Shown here piece by piece: positions 42,946 through 52,197 of a DNA stretch of 64,000 nt. This DNA comes from Ignavibacteria bacterium. GTDB taxonomy: Bacteria; Bacteroidota; Ignavibacteria; Kapaibacteriales; Kapaibacteriaceae. The stretch's first letter is position 1, and each line of letters begins with the position of its first letter. Location of the stretch: NCBI GenBank assembly GCA_016707005.1, contig JADJIQ010000002.1, forward strand, positions 434,001 through 498,000, written 5' to 3'. The notes below the pieces were generated by a model that saw nothing but the letters and a program-made list of their open reading frames with translations, made no database searches and was not told the origin of the DNA. Position numbers and translations under genes: made by a program.

Positions 42946-43646
42946 ACGCCTCTGGTCTCGGGCGACCATACGAACTTGTGCATCTGCAACTGGAACCGAA
43001 CGTTGAGTTTGTCTTCGAGGATCCACTCTACGAGTTGGACAAAGGTGAGTGCACCAAACACGCAGGACATCAACACAGCGGCGCATCGAGTGTCGAGATC
43101 ATACTCCCGCACAATGGAACGGGCATACTCATAGTCTGCCCTTGAAGCGATCACAAACTTCACTTCGTCTTGCTCACGCAGGGCAGTGAGATTCTCGAGT
43201 CGGTTCATTGACGCCATCTTCGAATCCGGACATTTCACATCCATGATGCAGATCACCCGTTGGTCGAGCACCGAGATGTCCTTGTGTCCGCCAGTTTCAA
43301 TTGCAACCGTATACCCAAGATCACACAACACGGACATCAAGGGAACCACAGCCGGTTGTTCAAGGGGCTCTCCACCTGTGAATTCTATGAACGGGATGCC
43401 AATACGCTCGATCTCAGCGATGATGTCGGCCCCGGTCATCTCTGTTCCAACCACCCGATGATCCAATGCATACGGTGTATCACACCACGCACAGCGAAGG
43501 GCACAGCCCTGCAGTCGAATGAACACGCATGGCAGCCCGGCACGTGTGCCCTCACCTTGGATGGAGGTGAAGATCTCGTTCACGTTGAACATTGCCTGAC
43601 GTGGGTCAGAACCGATGTGGGTGCTATGGAGCGGGGCTGTGGACAT
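42942..43646 (-). CDS. queE: 7-carboxy-7-deazaguanine synthase
   Basis: A 234-residue radical-SAM enzyme of the queuosine/7-deazaguanine pathway that contracts 6-carboxytetrahydropterin to CDG. The N-terminal FTSIQGEGTRAGLPCVFIRLQGC is diagnostic, with cluster motif CALRCAWC (Cx3Cx2C) and substrate motif FTGGEPLEQ. The length fits the family. It has its own TAAATTGC box just before the ATG. The stop overlaps the start of the PD40 gene by ATGA. No queC or queD is in the window. Confidence 0.92.
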   Translation of the reverse strand: MSTAPLHSTHIGSDPRQAMFNVNEIFTSIQGEGTRAGLPCVFIRLQGCALRCAWCDTPYALDHRVVGTEMTGADIIAEIERIGIPFIEFTGGEPLEQPAVVPLMSVLCDLGYTVAIETGGHKDISVLDQRVICIMDVKCPDSKMASMNRLENLTALREQDEVKFVIASRADYEYARSIVREYDLDTRCAAVLMSCVFGALTFVQLVEWILEDKLNVRFQLQMHKFVWSPETRGV

Positions 43647-43657
43647 GAACCTGCAAT

Positions 43658-45889
43658 TTACGCGACGCTGAGCAAGCCCGCGCCGTCAAAGAGCCGGATG
43701 ACCTCTTTCTTCACCTCGGCATGCTCGGCAGCTCGCAGGTGCGGATCTCGCTCCAGGAGGGCAAAGGCATCTTCGCGTGTCACAACGATCAGCGAAGCAT
43801 CCGTTACAAGGTCGGCAAAACGGAACTCCGGCAGTCCGCTTTGACGTACGCCGAGCACGTCTCCCGGACCACGCAGACGAAGGTCCACTTCGGCGATACG
43901 GAATCCATCGGTGGTCTCCTCCATGGTCTTGAGACGAACGATGGACTTTGCACGATCCTCAGAGCTCGTCGGCTTTGAGACGTGATAACGGAAGTGATCC
44001 TTGGTAGCGAGGAAACAGTACGATTGATCTGCCCCGCGCCCAACTCGCCCCCTCAATTGATGGAGCTGCGAAAGACCAAAACGCTCAGAGTTTTCGATGA
44101 GCATGATGCTGGCGTTGGGAATATCGATGCCAACTTCGATGACGGTTGTGGATACAAGAACATCAAATTCGCGGCGAAGGAATGCATGCATGGCTTCCTC
44201 TTTCTCTGCCCAGCCCATCTGGCCATGCAACAAGCCGATGCGCAGATCGGGAAAGATCATTTCGCGGAGATGTTCAAAGTGTTCAACGGCACTCTTTGCC
44301 TCGATCTTCTCACTCTTCTCCACCAGGGGATAGACGATATAGGCCTGACGTCCGGCCTGTACTTCGGTACGAATGAAGTTGAACACACCATCAAGCGCAG
44401 ATTCGAAGACGATGGACGTGCGTATGGGCTTTCTGTTCGCCGGCATCTCGTCGATCACCGATGCGTCGAGATCACCATAAAGCGTCATGGAAAGTGTTCG
44501 CGGAATGGGAGTGGCAGACATCACAAGCAAATGCGGAGTGCGAGGTCCATCGGGATGCGACGCTCGACCCATCCTTCGTAACTCAGCACGTTGTGCAACA
44601 CCAAAACGATGTTGCTCATCAATGACAATCAGGCCGAGCTTATGGTACTGCACGTCGGCTTCGAACAGTGCATGCGTACCAACAACGATCTGTGCTTCGC
44701 CGCTTTCGATCCTGGCCAATGCTTCCGCTCGGGCCCTCTTCTTCTGTCCGCCAACGAGCTGCACGACCTTTACATCTGCCTCACTCAGCATCCGCTGTAT
44801 GCCGTGGAGATGCTGTTCTGCAAGGATCTCCGTTGGTGCCATGATCAACGTTTGGAAGCCGTTGTCAACGGCGTTGAGCATACACAGCAAGGCAACGATT
44901 GTCTTCCCCGACCCTACGTCGCCCTGAAGGAGTCGGTTCATCGGCAGTCCCGACGTCATGTCACTCACGATCTCGTGGATCACACGCTTCTGCGCCGTAG
45001 TGAGAGCAAAAGGAAGGCTTTCCACCAACGCTCGCGCTCGTGCACTCTTGGCCTGCATCGGAAGTCCGGCCTCGGGCGTACGACGCGATCGTCGTCTCGC
45101 AGCAAGCAGTAACTCAAACACGAAGAGCTCTTCATACTTCATGCGATACCGAGCACGTTCCACATGCGCCAGCGACGTGGGCTGATGAAGCTCCTTGAGT
45201 GCATCGTGTTTCGACATTAAGGATCTCGACGCAAGGATCGATGATGGAAGGGGCTCTGTGATCTCCGCAAGTGTTGGTGCCAGAACTTGATCCACGATCG
45301 AACGCATCAGGCGCATGTTCACACCGGCATTGCGAAGTCCCTGCGTTAGCGGGTACTTCGGAAGCGTGGAACCCGTTCGGAACTGCTCCACCTCTTCGGC
45401 ATCGATCTCTTCAAGATCCGGATGATGGATGGTAAGCTGATTCCAACGCGGCTCGTAGTCGGGCACGCCGCTAACAAGGAAGGTCTTCCCCTCTTTTAGG
45501 ACCTTGCTGTAATACTGCACCATGTTCCAGAACACCAGCTGGGCCGTGGCTCCGGAACCATCAGCGATGGTAACGGAGAGCATGGACCGCCCCTTACCAA
45601 CCGTTTTTTGTCGAACGTCGGCAATGGTTGCGATGATAGAGATCTCGGACGTGACCTTGACGATATGAGATGCATCGCCATTCCAGAGATCAGGAGCACG
45701 GTATCGTTCAACAAGTGCGGCAATGCTAGGCGCGGCCGTACGATCCACGTAGCCGCGAGGAACATTCATCACCACGTCGTAGGGGGTAACGATGCCTTCC
45801 TTGGCCAGAGCTTCTGCTCTGCGTGGACCTACACCCTTAACGTATTGCAGAGGAAGGATGCGAGCGGCAGTTTTGGTCTCGTCACTCAC
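43658..45889 (-). CDS. recG: ATP-dependent DNA helicase RecG
   Basis: A 743-residue fork-reversal helicase. The N-terminal wedge/OB domain (about 60-180) includes YVKGVGPRRAEALAKEGI at the start. The helicase motor shows LLQGDVGSGKT (Walker A), DEQHRFG (DExH box), VMSATPIPRTL, VIEVGIDIPNASIMLIENSERFGLSQLHQLRGRVGRG and the RecG C-terminal GPGDVLGVRQSG. It is full length. The gene precedes queE by 11 bp and follows the HslJ-like gene by 15 bp in the same direction, so it may be part of a longer unit starting at ilvE. Confidence 0.96.
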   Translation of the reverse strand: MSDETKTAARILPLQYVKGVGPRRAEALAKEGIVTPYDVVMNVPRGYVDRTAAPSIAALVERYRAPDLWNGDASHIVKVTSEISIIATIADVRQKTVGKGRSMLSVTIADGSGATAQLVFWNMVQYYSKVLKEGKTFLVSGVPDYEPRWNQLTIHHPDLEEIDAEEVEQFRTGSTLPKYPLTQGLRNAGVNMRLMRSIVDQVLAPTLAEITEPLPSSILASRSLMSKHDALKELHQPTSLAHVERARYRMKYEELFVFELLLAARRRSRRTPEAGLPMQAKSARARALVESLPFALTTAQKRVIHEIVSDMTSGLPMNRLLQGDVGSGKTIVALLCMLNAVDNGFQTLIMAPTEILAEQHLHGIQRMLSEADVKVVQLVGGQKKRARAEALARIESGEAQIVVGTHALFEADVQYHKLGLIVIDEQHRFGVAQRAELRRMGRASHPDGPRTPHLLVMSATPIPRTLSMTLYGDLDASVIDEMPANRKPIRTSIVFESALDGVFNFIRTEVQAGRQAYIVYPLVEKSEKIEAKSAVEHFEHLREMIFPDLRIGLLHGQMGWAEKEEAMHAFLRREFDVLVSTTVIEVGIDIPNASIMLIENSERFGLSQLHQLRGRVGRGADQSYCFLATKDHFRYHVSKPTSSEDRAKSIVRLKTMEETTDGFRIAEVDLRLRGPGDVLGVRQSGLPEFRFADLVTDASLIVVTREDAFALLERDPHLRAAEHAEVKKEVIRLFDGAGLLSVA

Positions 45890-45904
45890 TCGGATCCGTC
45901 CTTC

Positions 45905-46357
45905 CTACTTCTTCATCGGGAGTGGTGTGGACTTGCATTCCATAAGAACGCTGTCACCATCAAGGAACTGCAGAAGTTCTCCATCCATGCCCACGGACGT
46001 TGTAGAGGTCAACGCGGAGAGGACCTTTTGTTCGAGGTCCATGGTTGGACAGGCAGCCTTTGTTGTTGCCAACGGTCCAATGGTCACCTTGTTCTTCACC
46101 TGCGTAAACGAACCGGAGAACTGATTACATCCCGTATACCCCATCACCTTGTTCGAATCCGGCAGGAAACGAAACATCGGAAGTCCGCGGCTTCCTGGCG
46201 AACGGTCAATGGTCGTACCATGCACGGAAAGGATCTCCCAGGTGCTATCTGTCAGGATCGGAGTTCCAACACATCCGATCATCAAAAGACTCATTGTCAC
46301 TAGCGCAAACATCATTGCTGTGATCGATCTGCAGGTCATGGATACTCCGGTATTCAT
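45905..46357 (-). CDS. META/HslJ-domain lipoprotein
   Basis: A 150-residue lipoprotein; the lipobox is LLMIGC, Cys about residue 29. The META domain follows: TDSTWEILSVHGTTID, FRFLPDSNKVMGYTGCNQFSGSFT, and a C-terminal DGELLQFLDGDSVLMECKS. HslJ-type proteins are envelope proteins linked to heat shock and novobiocin resistance in E. coli; the role here is unknown. Two further Cys are conserved in the family (GC in TGCNQ and AACPT). The start ATG at 46357 overlaps the ilvE stop by ATGA. Confidence 0.85.
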   Translation of the reverse strand: MNTGVSMTCRSITAMMFALVTMSLLMIGCVGTPILTDSTWEILSVHGTTIDRSPGSRGLPMFRFLPDSNKVMGYTGCNQFSGSFTQVKNKVTIGPLATTKAACPTMDLEQKVLSALTSTTSVGMDGELLQFLDGDSVLMECKSTPLPMKK

Positions 46358-47418
46358 TTCGCAATTCCGTCTACGATGTTCATCCATCCGCGTTGATCGG
46401 GCACTACTCCGTATCGAATGTCATTGAGCTCTTGTTTCAAACGGAACATCGTCTTATCCGGAGATACTGTAAGTGCAAGGTCTTCACCATCAATGTTGAT
46501 CACGCCGATGGGTGCAACGGATGCTGCGGTACCAACACCGAATGCTTCTGTGATGGATCCGCTGAGCAGACCTGCATGGAGTTCTTCAACGCTTACGGGA
46601 CGTTCTTCTACTTCGATGCCGAGATCACGAGCGATCGTGAGAAGACTGTTCCGCGTAACACCGTCGAGAATGGTGTCGCTCAATGCTGGCGTAACCACCT
46701 TCCCATCGATGACAAAGGCGAGATTCATCGTTCCGGATTCCTCAACAAAGGCATGATCGCGTGCATCGGTCCAGATCACCTGATCGAACCCGGCCTCCTG
46801 GGCAAGCCGTGTTGGGTACATCGCAGCCGCATAGTTGCCGGCACACTTGGCATAGCCGGTGCCGCCATGAGCAGCACGAGTGAACTCACGCTCCACCTTC
46901 ACGCGAAGGGGCTTCTGGTAGAGTGGACGGAATGGTCCGCCAACCACCATAAAGAGGAACTCATCCGCAGCCTTCAATCCCATACGTTCTTCCGACGCGA
47001 TCATGAACGGTCGAATGTAATACGCCGCATCCGGACCCGGCGGTACCCAATCGCGATCTAGGTCAACGAGTGTGTGAATAGCGTCGGTGAACAACTCTTG
47101 CGAGATCTCCGGCATACACATACGTACCAACGACCGATTGAACCGCTCATGGTGACGATCGGTGCTGAAGACACCGATCGAGTCTCCGGCCATACGATAG
47201 GCCTTCATGCCTTCGAAGACGATCTGGGCATAGTGCATGCCGAGAGCAAGCGGCGACATAGGGATCGGTCGGTATGGCTGAATACGTGCCTTTCTCCACT
47301 CACCGTGAGCGTATTCGGCGATGAACATGTGGTCGGCGGGGAGGTTCGTGAGCTTATGGGATGCAACCGCAACAGCATCAAGACGGGGCGATAGGGATCG
47401 GTCTATGGGAAGTGACAT
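46354..47418 (-). CDS. ilvE: Branched-chain amino-acid aminotransferase
   Basis: A 354-residue fold-type IV PLP enzyme for the last step of Val, Leu and Ile synthesis. Motifs are HYAQIVFEGMKAYR, YYIRPFMIASEERMGLK, GTGYAKCAGNYAAAM with the PLP lysine, VIWTDARDHAFVEESGTMN and the C-terminal EAFGVGTAASVAPIG. It belongs to the long bacterial subgroup (IlvE-II). The start MSLPIDRSL fits homologues. A TAGATTTG box ends 3 nt before the ATG, so a leaderless transcript is likely. The box overlaps the stop codon of the DUF547 gene. Confidence 0.94.
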   Translation of the reverse strand: MSLPIDRSLSPRLDAVAVASHKLTNLPADHMFIAEYAHGEWRKARIQPYRPIPMSPLALGMHYAQIVFEGMKAYRMAGDSIGVFSTDRHHERFNRSLVRMCMPEISQELFTDAIHTLVDLDRDWVPPGPDAAYYIRPFMIASEERMGLKAADEFLFMVVGGPFRPLYQKPLRVKVEREFTRAAHGGTGYAKCAGNYAAAMYPTRLAQEAGFDQVIWTDARDHAFVEESGTMNLAFVIDGKVVTPALSDTILDGVTRNSLLTIARDLGIEVEERPVSVEELHAGLLSGSITEAFGVGTAASVAPIGVINIDGEDLALTVSPDKTMFRLKQELNDIRYGVVPDQRGWMNIVDGIAK

Positions 47419-47421
47419 CCG

Positions 47422-47429
47422 CAAATCTA
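47422..47429 (-). promoter_or_regulatory. TAnnTTTG box 3 nt from the ilvE ATG
   Basis: On the minus strand: TAGATTTG, CGG, ATG. The first three bases of the box are also the TAG stop of the upstream DUF547 gene. Confidence 0.5.
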
Positions 47430-48194
47430 TGGAGGTCGGGCCTTCCGCCACGTTTCGATCACATCTTGCACAACTACGGACATCGTCCTGGCATGCAAGG
47501 CCATCTGAGCCGCAACTCCCTCTGTAACATAGGGTAAGAGCCATTCGGGGACGCTCCGTGCCTCCTTGGATATGCCCTCCAGGAGGGGGTGAAAAAACGA
47601 CGACAATTGCAGAACATTCCCTGCCGGGTCGTACAGGAGGTATCGTTCGCTTCGACAGATCCGCCGAAGTTGGTCGCGCAGGAGTCGATGGATCGTGCGT
47701 GCAGTTGCCGCACGTGATGGCAATGGAGCACCTCGTGAACTGCCACTCGGAAGACAGGCGACAATTCCAACCGTACCCGAGATCGTGATGGCCTCGTTCA
47801 TCATATCATTCAGCGTCAGTTTGCGCGATGCTACATCAAACGTGTCTCGCTGATCCCACAACGAATCCCACACAGTGCTTCGATAGCCGCGCCGCAGATG
47901 CATGGTCTCAAGAAGACAGGCCAGATAGGCATTCACCCAGAATGCGGTGCGAGCCCGCGGCAAGAACGCAGAAGGTCTAGCACCGGCAATAGATGCTCGA
48001 TATCGAACATAGGCAGGACTTTGCCAGCCCGTGGTGAGAAGCTTTCCTCGCACCACCGATGAATGCCACAGCGAATCGAATGACGTGTGATCCACCACGT
48101 CCGCCCACTCGTCAACTGCAACGGTCCCTATCTGCCCCCTCACTGCGATCGTGAAGAAGAAAAGAGAAACGATGATGATGAAGTGGGCGAACAT
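47427..48194 (-). CDS. Exported DUF547 protein
   Basis: A 255-residue protein with a signal peptide (MFAHFIIIVSLFFFTIAVRG-Q). The DUF547 core includes RTAFWVNAYLACLLETMHLRRG and KLTLNDMMNEAI. DUF547 is found in periplasmic proteins of many bacteria and in plants; its biochemical role is not established. I chose the ATG at 48194, which starts the signal peptide cleanly; an ATG at 48209 would leave only 2 bp to the divergent panC start. It is transcribed divergently from panC. Confidence 0.75.
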   Translation of the reverse strand: MFAHFIIIVSLFFFTIAVRGQIGTVAVDEWADVVDHTSFDSLWHSSVVRGKLLTTGWQSPAYVRYRASIAGARPSAFLPRARTAFWVNAYLACLLETMHLRRGYRSTVWDSLWDQRDTFDVASRKLTLNDMMNEAITISGTVGIVACLPSGSSRGAPLPSRAATARTIHRLLRDQLRRICRSERYLLYDPAGNVLQLSSFFHPLLEGISKEARSVPEWLLPYVTEGVAAQMALHARTMSVVVQDVIETWRKARPP

Positions 48195-48211
48195 GATATC
48201 TTCGTTCATTC

Positions 48212-49099
48212 ATGACACCAAAACGTGACATTCCCGTTATCACAACGGTCGCAGAAATGCATCAATGGGTTGCCAACGAACGCTCGTTGGGCCATACGAT
48301 CGGTTGCATCCCAACCATGGGATATCTGCATGACGGGCATGCCTCGCTGATACGAGAGGCGTCGACTCGACACGGCGCAGTGGTCATCTCGATCTTTGTC
48401 AACCCCACCCAGTTCGGACCGTCCGAGGACTTTGAACGGTATCCGCGTGATCTCGACCGCGACCTAGCCGTTGTTGCGGAAGCCGGTGGCTCGGTTGTCT
48501 TTGCTCCCACAGTAGAAGAGATGTATCCGAACGGCGCACAAAGCTCCATCCATGTTTCGGGTGTAACGGAGATGTTGGAAGGGGCTCTCCGGCCAACCCA
48601 TTTTGACGGTGTGGCCACGGTGGTATCGCACCTTTTTGAAGCGATGCAGCCGGATGAGGCCTTCTTTGGGCAGAAGGATCTCCAGCAAACGCTCGTGATA
48701 CGCAGAATGGTGGAGGACTCCGCGATCGATACGGTTCGCCGTGTAAAGATCTCGATCATGCCAACCCAGCGCGAAACAGATGGACTAGCTCGCAGCTCGC
48801 GGAATGTCTACCTCTCCGATGAAGATCGTGCCGTTGCACCGGTTATTCATCGCGCTCTTGCACATGCAGCTAAAGCCATCATGCACGGTGAACGCTCTAA
48901 GGTGTTGATCGAACTAAGCATGTTCGCAACACTTAAGTCTGTTGAGCGCTTTTCGATAGACTATGCCGTTGCGGTTGATGCATCAACGCTTCTACCGAAG
49001 GACACGTTTGACGTAGGAGACGAGATCGCGTTGTGTGTTGCGGTGCGTATCGGCCGCACACGATTGATCGATAACGAACTGGTGCGCGTTACAGCGTGA
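48212..49099 (+). CDS. panC: Pantothenate synthetase
   Basis: A 295-residue ligase that joins pantoate and beta-alanine with ATP. The nucleotide motif TMGYLHDGHASLI is at about 31-43. VVISIFVNPTQFGPSEDFERYPRDL, the pantoate-binding THFDGVATVVSHLFE, AFFGQKDLQQTLVIRRM and the ATP-site TDGLARSSRN complete the family pattern. Length is slightly above the usual 280. A TATCTTCG sequence 7 nt before the ATG may be its promoter, again giving little or no leader. The stop overlaps the convergent GNAT gene by 11 bp. Confidence 0.96.
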   Translation: MTPKRDIPVITTVAEMHQWVANERSLGHTIGCIPTMGYLHDGHASLIREASTRHGAVVISIFVNPTQFGPSEDFERYPRDLDRDLAVVAEAGGSVVFAPTVEEMYPNGAQSSIHVSGVTEMLEGALRPTHFDGVATVVSHLFEAMQPDEAFFGQKDLQQTLVIRRMVEDSAIDTVRRVKISIMPTQRETDGLARSSRNVYLSDEDRAVAPVIHRALAHAAKAIMHGERSKVLIELSMFATLKSVERFSIDYAVAVDASTLLPKDTFDVGDEIALCVAVRIGRTRLIDNELVRVTA

Positions 49100-49538
49100 T
49101 CCTGTAGAGCAGCCACTCGCTCATCGATGTGGCACCTCGGCGCGCGTAGAAATCACGCGCAAGCATGTTCCAATCCAAGACCTGCCAGTCTACCCTTCCG
49201 CATCCGCGTTCCCTGCCGAGTTCCACCACTCTGTCGAACAAGGAGCCCCCTGCACCACTTCGACGGTATTCTTCTACAACGAAGAGGTCCTCAAGGTACA
49301 TTGAGGGAAGTGCAAGGAAGGATGAGTACGTTTCGAAGCATATCGCATAACCAATAGCTTCGTTATGCTCTGTAAGGGCTAAAAACGCAATGAAACGTGG
49401 CGCACTACCGAACGCATCGCCATAGAGTCGGTCCAGTGCATCCTCTGCCGGCGGATCAAGCTTTTCATATTCGGCCAATGCGTTTATCAGCCGAATGAAG
49501 TCAGAGAATCGATCCGGAGTGAGCGCAACAACGTTCAT
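49089..49538 (-). CDS. GNAT-family N-acetyltransferase
   Basis: A 149-residue acetyltransferase. The acetyl-CoA motif A is MYLEDLFVVEEYRRSGAGGSLFDRVVELGRERGCGRVDWQVLDWNMLARDFYARRGA, with the R/Q-x-x-G-x-G/A element as RRSGAGG. This form, including WQVLDWN and FYARRGA, matches the diamine/thialysine acetyltransferase subgroup. The substrate is not proven. The ATG at 49538 is preferred over a TTG 6 bp upstream. It overlaps or abuts dsbD's stop and may be cotranscribed with it. Confidence 0.88.
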   Translation of the reverse strand: MNVVALTPDRFSDFIRLINALAEYEKLDPPAEDALDRLYGDAFGSAPRFIAFLALTEHNEAIGYAICFETYSSFLALPSMYLEDLFVVEEYRRSGAGGSLFDRVVELGRERGCGRVDWQVLDWNMLARDFYARRGATSMSEWLLYRITL

Positions 49539-49540
49539 GC

Positions 49541-51565
49541 TCAAAGTGCCTTCTTGAGGAAATCAACAAAGAGGCCGGCATTGGAACGGTATTGTGTCTG
49601 GTATCCAGACTGAGCAACAAAGGTTCCGTCGCTCTTCAAGAGAACGTAGAGCGGGTTGGCCACTGTGCCATACGACTTCAGAATGTTCTGATTGGTGATG
49701 TATGGCTCGGTCTTCTTATCCGTGTACAGCTGAACAAGTATGAACTTCTTGAATGTCTCTTGTACATCGGACTTTGGAAAGACTTCCTTCTCCATCAATC
49801 TGCAGTTCACACAGGAAAATCCCGTGAAGTCGATGAAGATCGGCTTGTTCTCTTGAGCGGCAGCCTTTTTTGCTTCATCGAGGTTCGTATACCACTTCAT
49901 CGAATCATGGGATGACGCAGTAGCACCTGAAGTCCCGGTTGACGGAGCGATCGACGACGAATTCCCGTTCATCACGTCAAGCAATTGATGATAATTCTCC
50001 GGCGGTAACAATGCTTCGAGGTCTGCGGCAAGGGGCTTCCCATTCGCACCAATGATGAACCACACGGAGAACGTTGCAAAGATCACAGCGAAGAACGCAC
50101 GCAGTCCACTTACCTTTTCAAGCTTCGAGTCGAGCTTCATCTCAAACGTACCGATGAGATAGAGTGTGATCAAGATGCACACCCCAGCCCAGATGGAGAG
50201 GAACACTTCTCGTGGAAGGAGTCCGAGTCCGAAGATGAATTCCGCTGTAGAGAAGAACTTGATGGCGGCTGCGATCTCCAAGAAACCCATCACTACCTTG
50301 AGGTTGTTCATCCAACCACCCGCTCGCGGCAAGCGAACGAGCAGAGATGGGAACATTGAGAGGGCAACAAATGGGATGGCGAAGGCCGTTGCGAACCCAA
50401 GGGTTCCAACGGCCGGATACAGAAGGTCACCGCCCGATGCACTCAAGAGCAACGTTCCTACGAACGGCACCGTGCAGGTAAACGAAGTGAGCGAGAAGGT
50501 GAGCCCCATCAACAGGATCGAAATGCTACCATCACCCTGACTCTTCTTGTTCAGAGCGTTCATCACCGAGATGGGAACTTGGATCTCAAACGCACCGAAG
50601 AGATTGAAGGCAAGCACCATGAACAGCATGCCGATCCCAAGATTGAGCCACGGATTGGCCGCAAGATCCTGTACCGCTGTTGCACCGAAGATCAGAGAGG
50701 CAATGATGCCCACTGCCGTGAATGTAGAAATGATGCCAAGTCCAAAGAGCATACTTTCTTGAATGCCCTTGCCGCTGCGTTTCTCATGTCGCTTTGTGAA
50801 GAACGATACCGTGATAGGGATCATCGGGAACACACACGGTGTTAACAATGCAAGGAATCCAATTCCCATTGCATAGAAGAAGAAACTCCAAAGCCCTTTC
50901 TGCTGCTCAGCCTCGATCTCTGTGCCGCCTGCAGGCGCACCGGCTGTTTCGAGCTTTGTCGAGCCAGAAGCAGACGTAACCTTTTCAGCAGCAACCAGAG
51001 CAACATCGGCCGTGTCACTCATGTCACCAACGAATTCAGAGGTTACGGTGATCTTCTCAACGGGTACCGGTATCTCTTCGAACGGCATACACCCAGTAGT
51101 GTCGCACATCTGTACACCGAGTTTTACCTCACCCTTCTGGATACCCATCTTGAGTCGCTTGTCCAACAACACCCGAATACTGATCTCGGCGTTGCCAGAC
51201 ACTTCCTCGACCTTCGTACCCCACGTACTATCAAAATGCACGTGTGAACCTTTGAGTATCACCGGTTTACCCGCTAGTCGTAGGACGCCTCGCGGTCCAA
51301 CAATAATCTCTGACGCACTTGGTCCAAGCCCATCCGGTCCAACGGCAGCCGTGAACCCGTAGGTGTGCCAGTACTTTTCGATCTTTACTTTGATTCGAAG
51401 TGTTACCGTGTCCCCAGCCTTCCCGGAGATCTCGGGAACGGGGCTTATCGTGATGTGGTCCTTACCCGAAGGCATCTGTGCATGTAAAGGCAACCCTAGT
51501 AGCATGCACAGTGAGGTAAGTAAGGTCACCATTGTGGTCATACGTTTCAATGTTGTTGGTCTCAT
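49541..51565 (-). CDS. dsbD: Thiol:disulfide interchange protein DsbD
   Basis: A 674-residue inner-membrane reductant conduit with a signal peptide at the N-terminus. A DsbD alpha domain (about 25-185) contains the Cys pair in LGVQMCDTTGCMPFEE. Eight membrane helices form the central domain (about 225-500), with conserved Cys in LLTPCVFPM and SFTCTVPFVG. A C-terminal thioredoxin-like domain carries CVNC in DFTGFSCVNCRLMEKEVF. It passes electrons from cytoplasmic thioredoxin to the periplasm. A separate DsbD alpha paralogue lies directly upstream in the same direction. Confidence 0.92.
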   Translation of the reverse strand: MRPTTLKRMTTMVTLLTSLCMLLGLPLHAQMPSGKDHITISPVPEISGKAGDTVTLRIKVKIEKYWHTYGFTAAVGPDGLGPSASEIIVGPRGVLRLAGKPVILKGSHVHFDSTWGTKVEEVSGNAEISIRVLLDKRLKMGIQKGEVKLGVQMCDTTGCMPFEEIPVPVEKITVTSEFVGDMSDTADVALVAAEKVTSASGSTKLETAGAPAGGTEIEAEQQKGLWSFFFYAMGIGFLALLTPCVFPMIPITVSFFTKRHEKRSGKGIQESMLFGLGIISTFTAVGIIASLIFGATAVQDLAANPWLNLGIGMLFMVLAFNLFGAFEIQVPISVMNALNKKSQGDGSISILLMGLTFSLTSFTCTVPFVGTLLLSASGGDLLYPAVGTLGFATAFAIPFVALSMFPSLLVRLPRAGGWMNNLKVVMGFLEIAAAIKFFSTAEFIFGLGLLPREVFLSIWAGVCILITLYLIGTFEMKLDSKLEKVSGLRAFFAVIFATFSVWFIIGANGKPLAADLEALLPPENYHQLLDVMNGNSSSIAPSTGTSGATASSHDSMKWYTNLDEAKKAAAQENKPIFIDFTGFSCVNCRLMEKEVFPKSDVQETFKKFILVQLYTDKKTEPYITNQNILKSYGTVANPLYVLLKSDGTFVAQSGYQTQYRSNAGLFVDFLKKAL

Positions 51566-51578
51566 TATCACACGCACC

Positions 51579-52097
51579 TTAACGTCTTACGTTATTGATC
51601 AAGATCTCGATCGGAAGATCGATGTATTCCGGAGCCAGACACATCTGGCCGTCGCACATTTGGAAGCCGACGGTAATGACTGCGTTGTGGACACCTTGTT
51701 GCAGTCCGGCAGGGAGAAAAAGTGGGACCTTGATCTCAACCTTCCCGGCAACTTCTTCTACATCAGCACCCCAAACCTCGTCGCGATGCTTTGAAGCCCC
51801 CTTCACGATCGTTATCCCCTTCCCTGCCACGAGGACGGTGTCGGGTCCGGCTGTGATCGTCATTGGCTCAGGTCCTAATCCATCCGGACCAACGGTAGGA
51901 GTAAGGCCGTAGGTGTGCCATCCTTCTTCGATGACCGCCTTGACGTCAACGGTAATGGTCTGTCCCACGCTGCCTGTGATCTGACCGAGCTTTTCAAACG
52001 TTACATGCTCCTTACCGCTTTGCATCTGTGCACCTGCGTTCATGGCAGCGAACACAAGGATCAGTGCGGTAGCAAGCGTGCGGAGGGGAAGCTGCAT
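51579..52097 (-). CDS. Stand-alone DsbD N-terminal-domain paralogue
   Basis: A 172-residue exported protein with a signal peptide (TALILVFAAMNAGA-Q). The rest aligns by eye with the alpha domain of the neighbouring DsbD: SGKEHVTF, EGWHTYGLTPTVGPDGLGP, the KVEIKVPLFLPAGLQQGVHN stretch, and VGFQMCDGQMCLAPEYIDLPI with the redox Cys pair. It therefore looks like a duplicated periplasmic thiol carrier. It could be an extra acceptor for electrons from DsbD. The ATG at 52097 starts the signal; upstream in-frame sequence lies in the divergent promoter region. Confidence 0.82.
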   Translation of the reverse strand: MQLPLRTLATALILVFAAMNAGAQMQSGKEHVTFEKLGQITGSVGQTITVDVKAVIEEGWHTYGLTPTVGPDGLGPEPMTITAGPDTVLVAGKGITIVKGASKHRDEVWGADVEEVAGKVEIKVPLFLPAGLQQGVHNAVITVGFQMCDGQMCLAPEYIDLPIEILINNVRR

Positions 52098-52161
52098 CAC
52101 GGGCCTAGGAAAGGGTCGAAGAAGTCTATATCGCCTAAACTTACGCAACATCCATGGTTCG

Positions 52162-52169
52162 TATCTTTG
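52162..52169 (+). promoter_or_regulatory. TAnnTTTG promoter box of glyS
   Basis: TATCTTTG, 28 bp before the glyS ATG, in the divergent spacer with the DsbD-domain gene. Confidence 0.55.
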
Positions 52170-52197
52170 GGCTGCATTTCTCAAGTATTTACACCCA

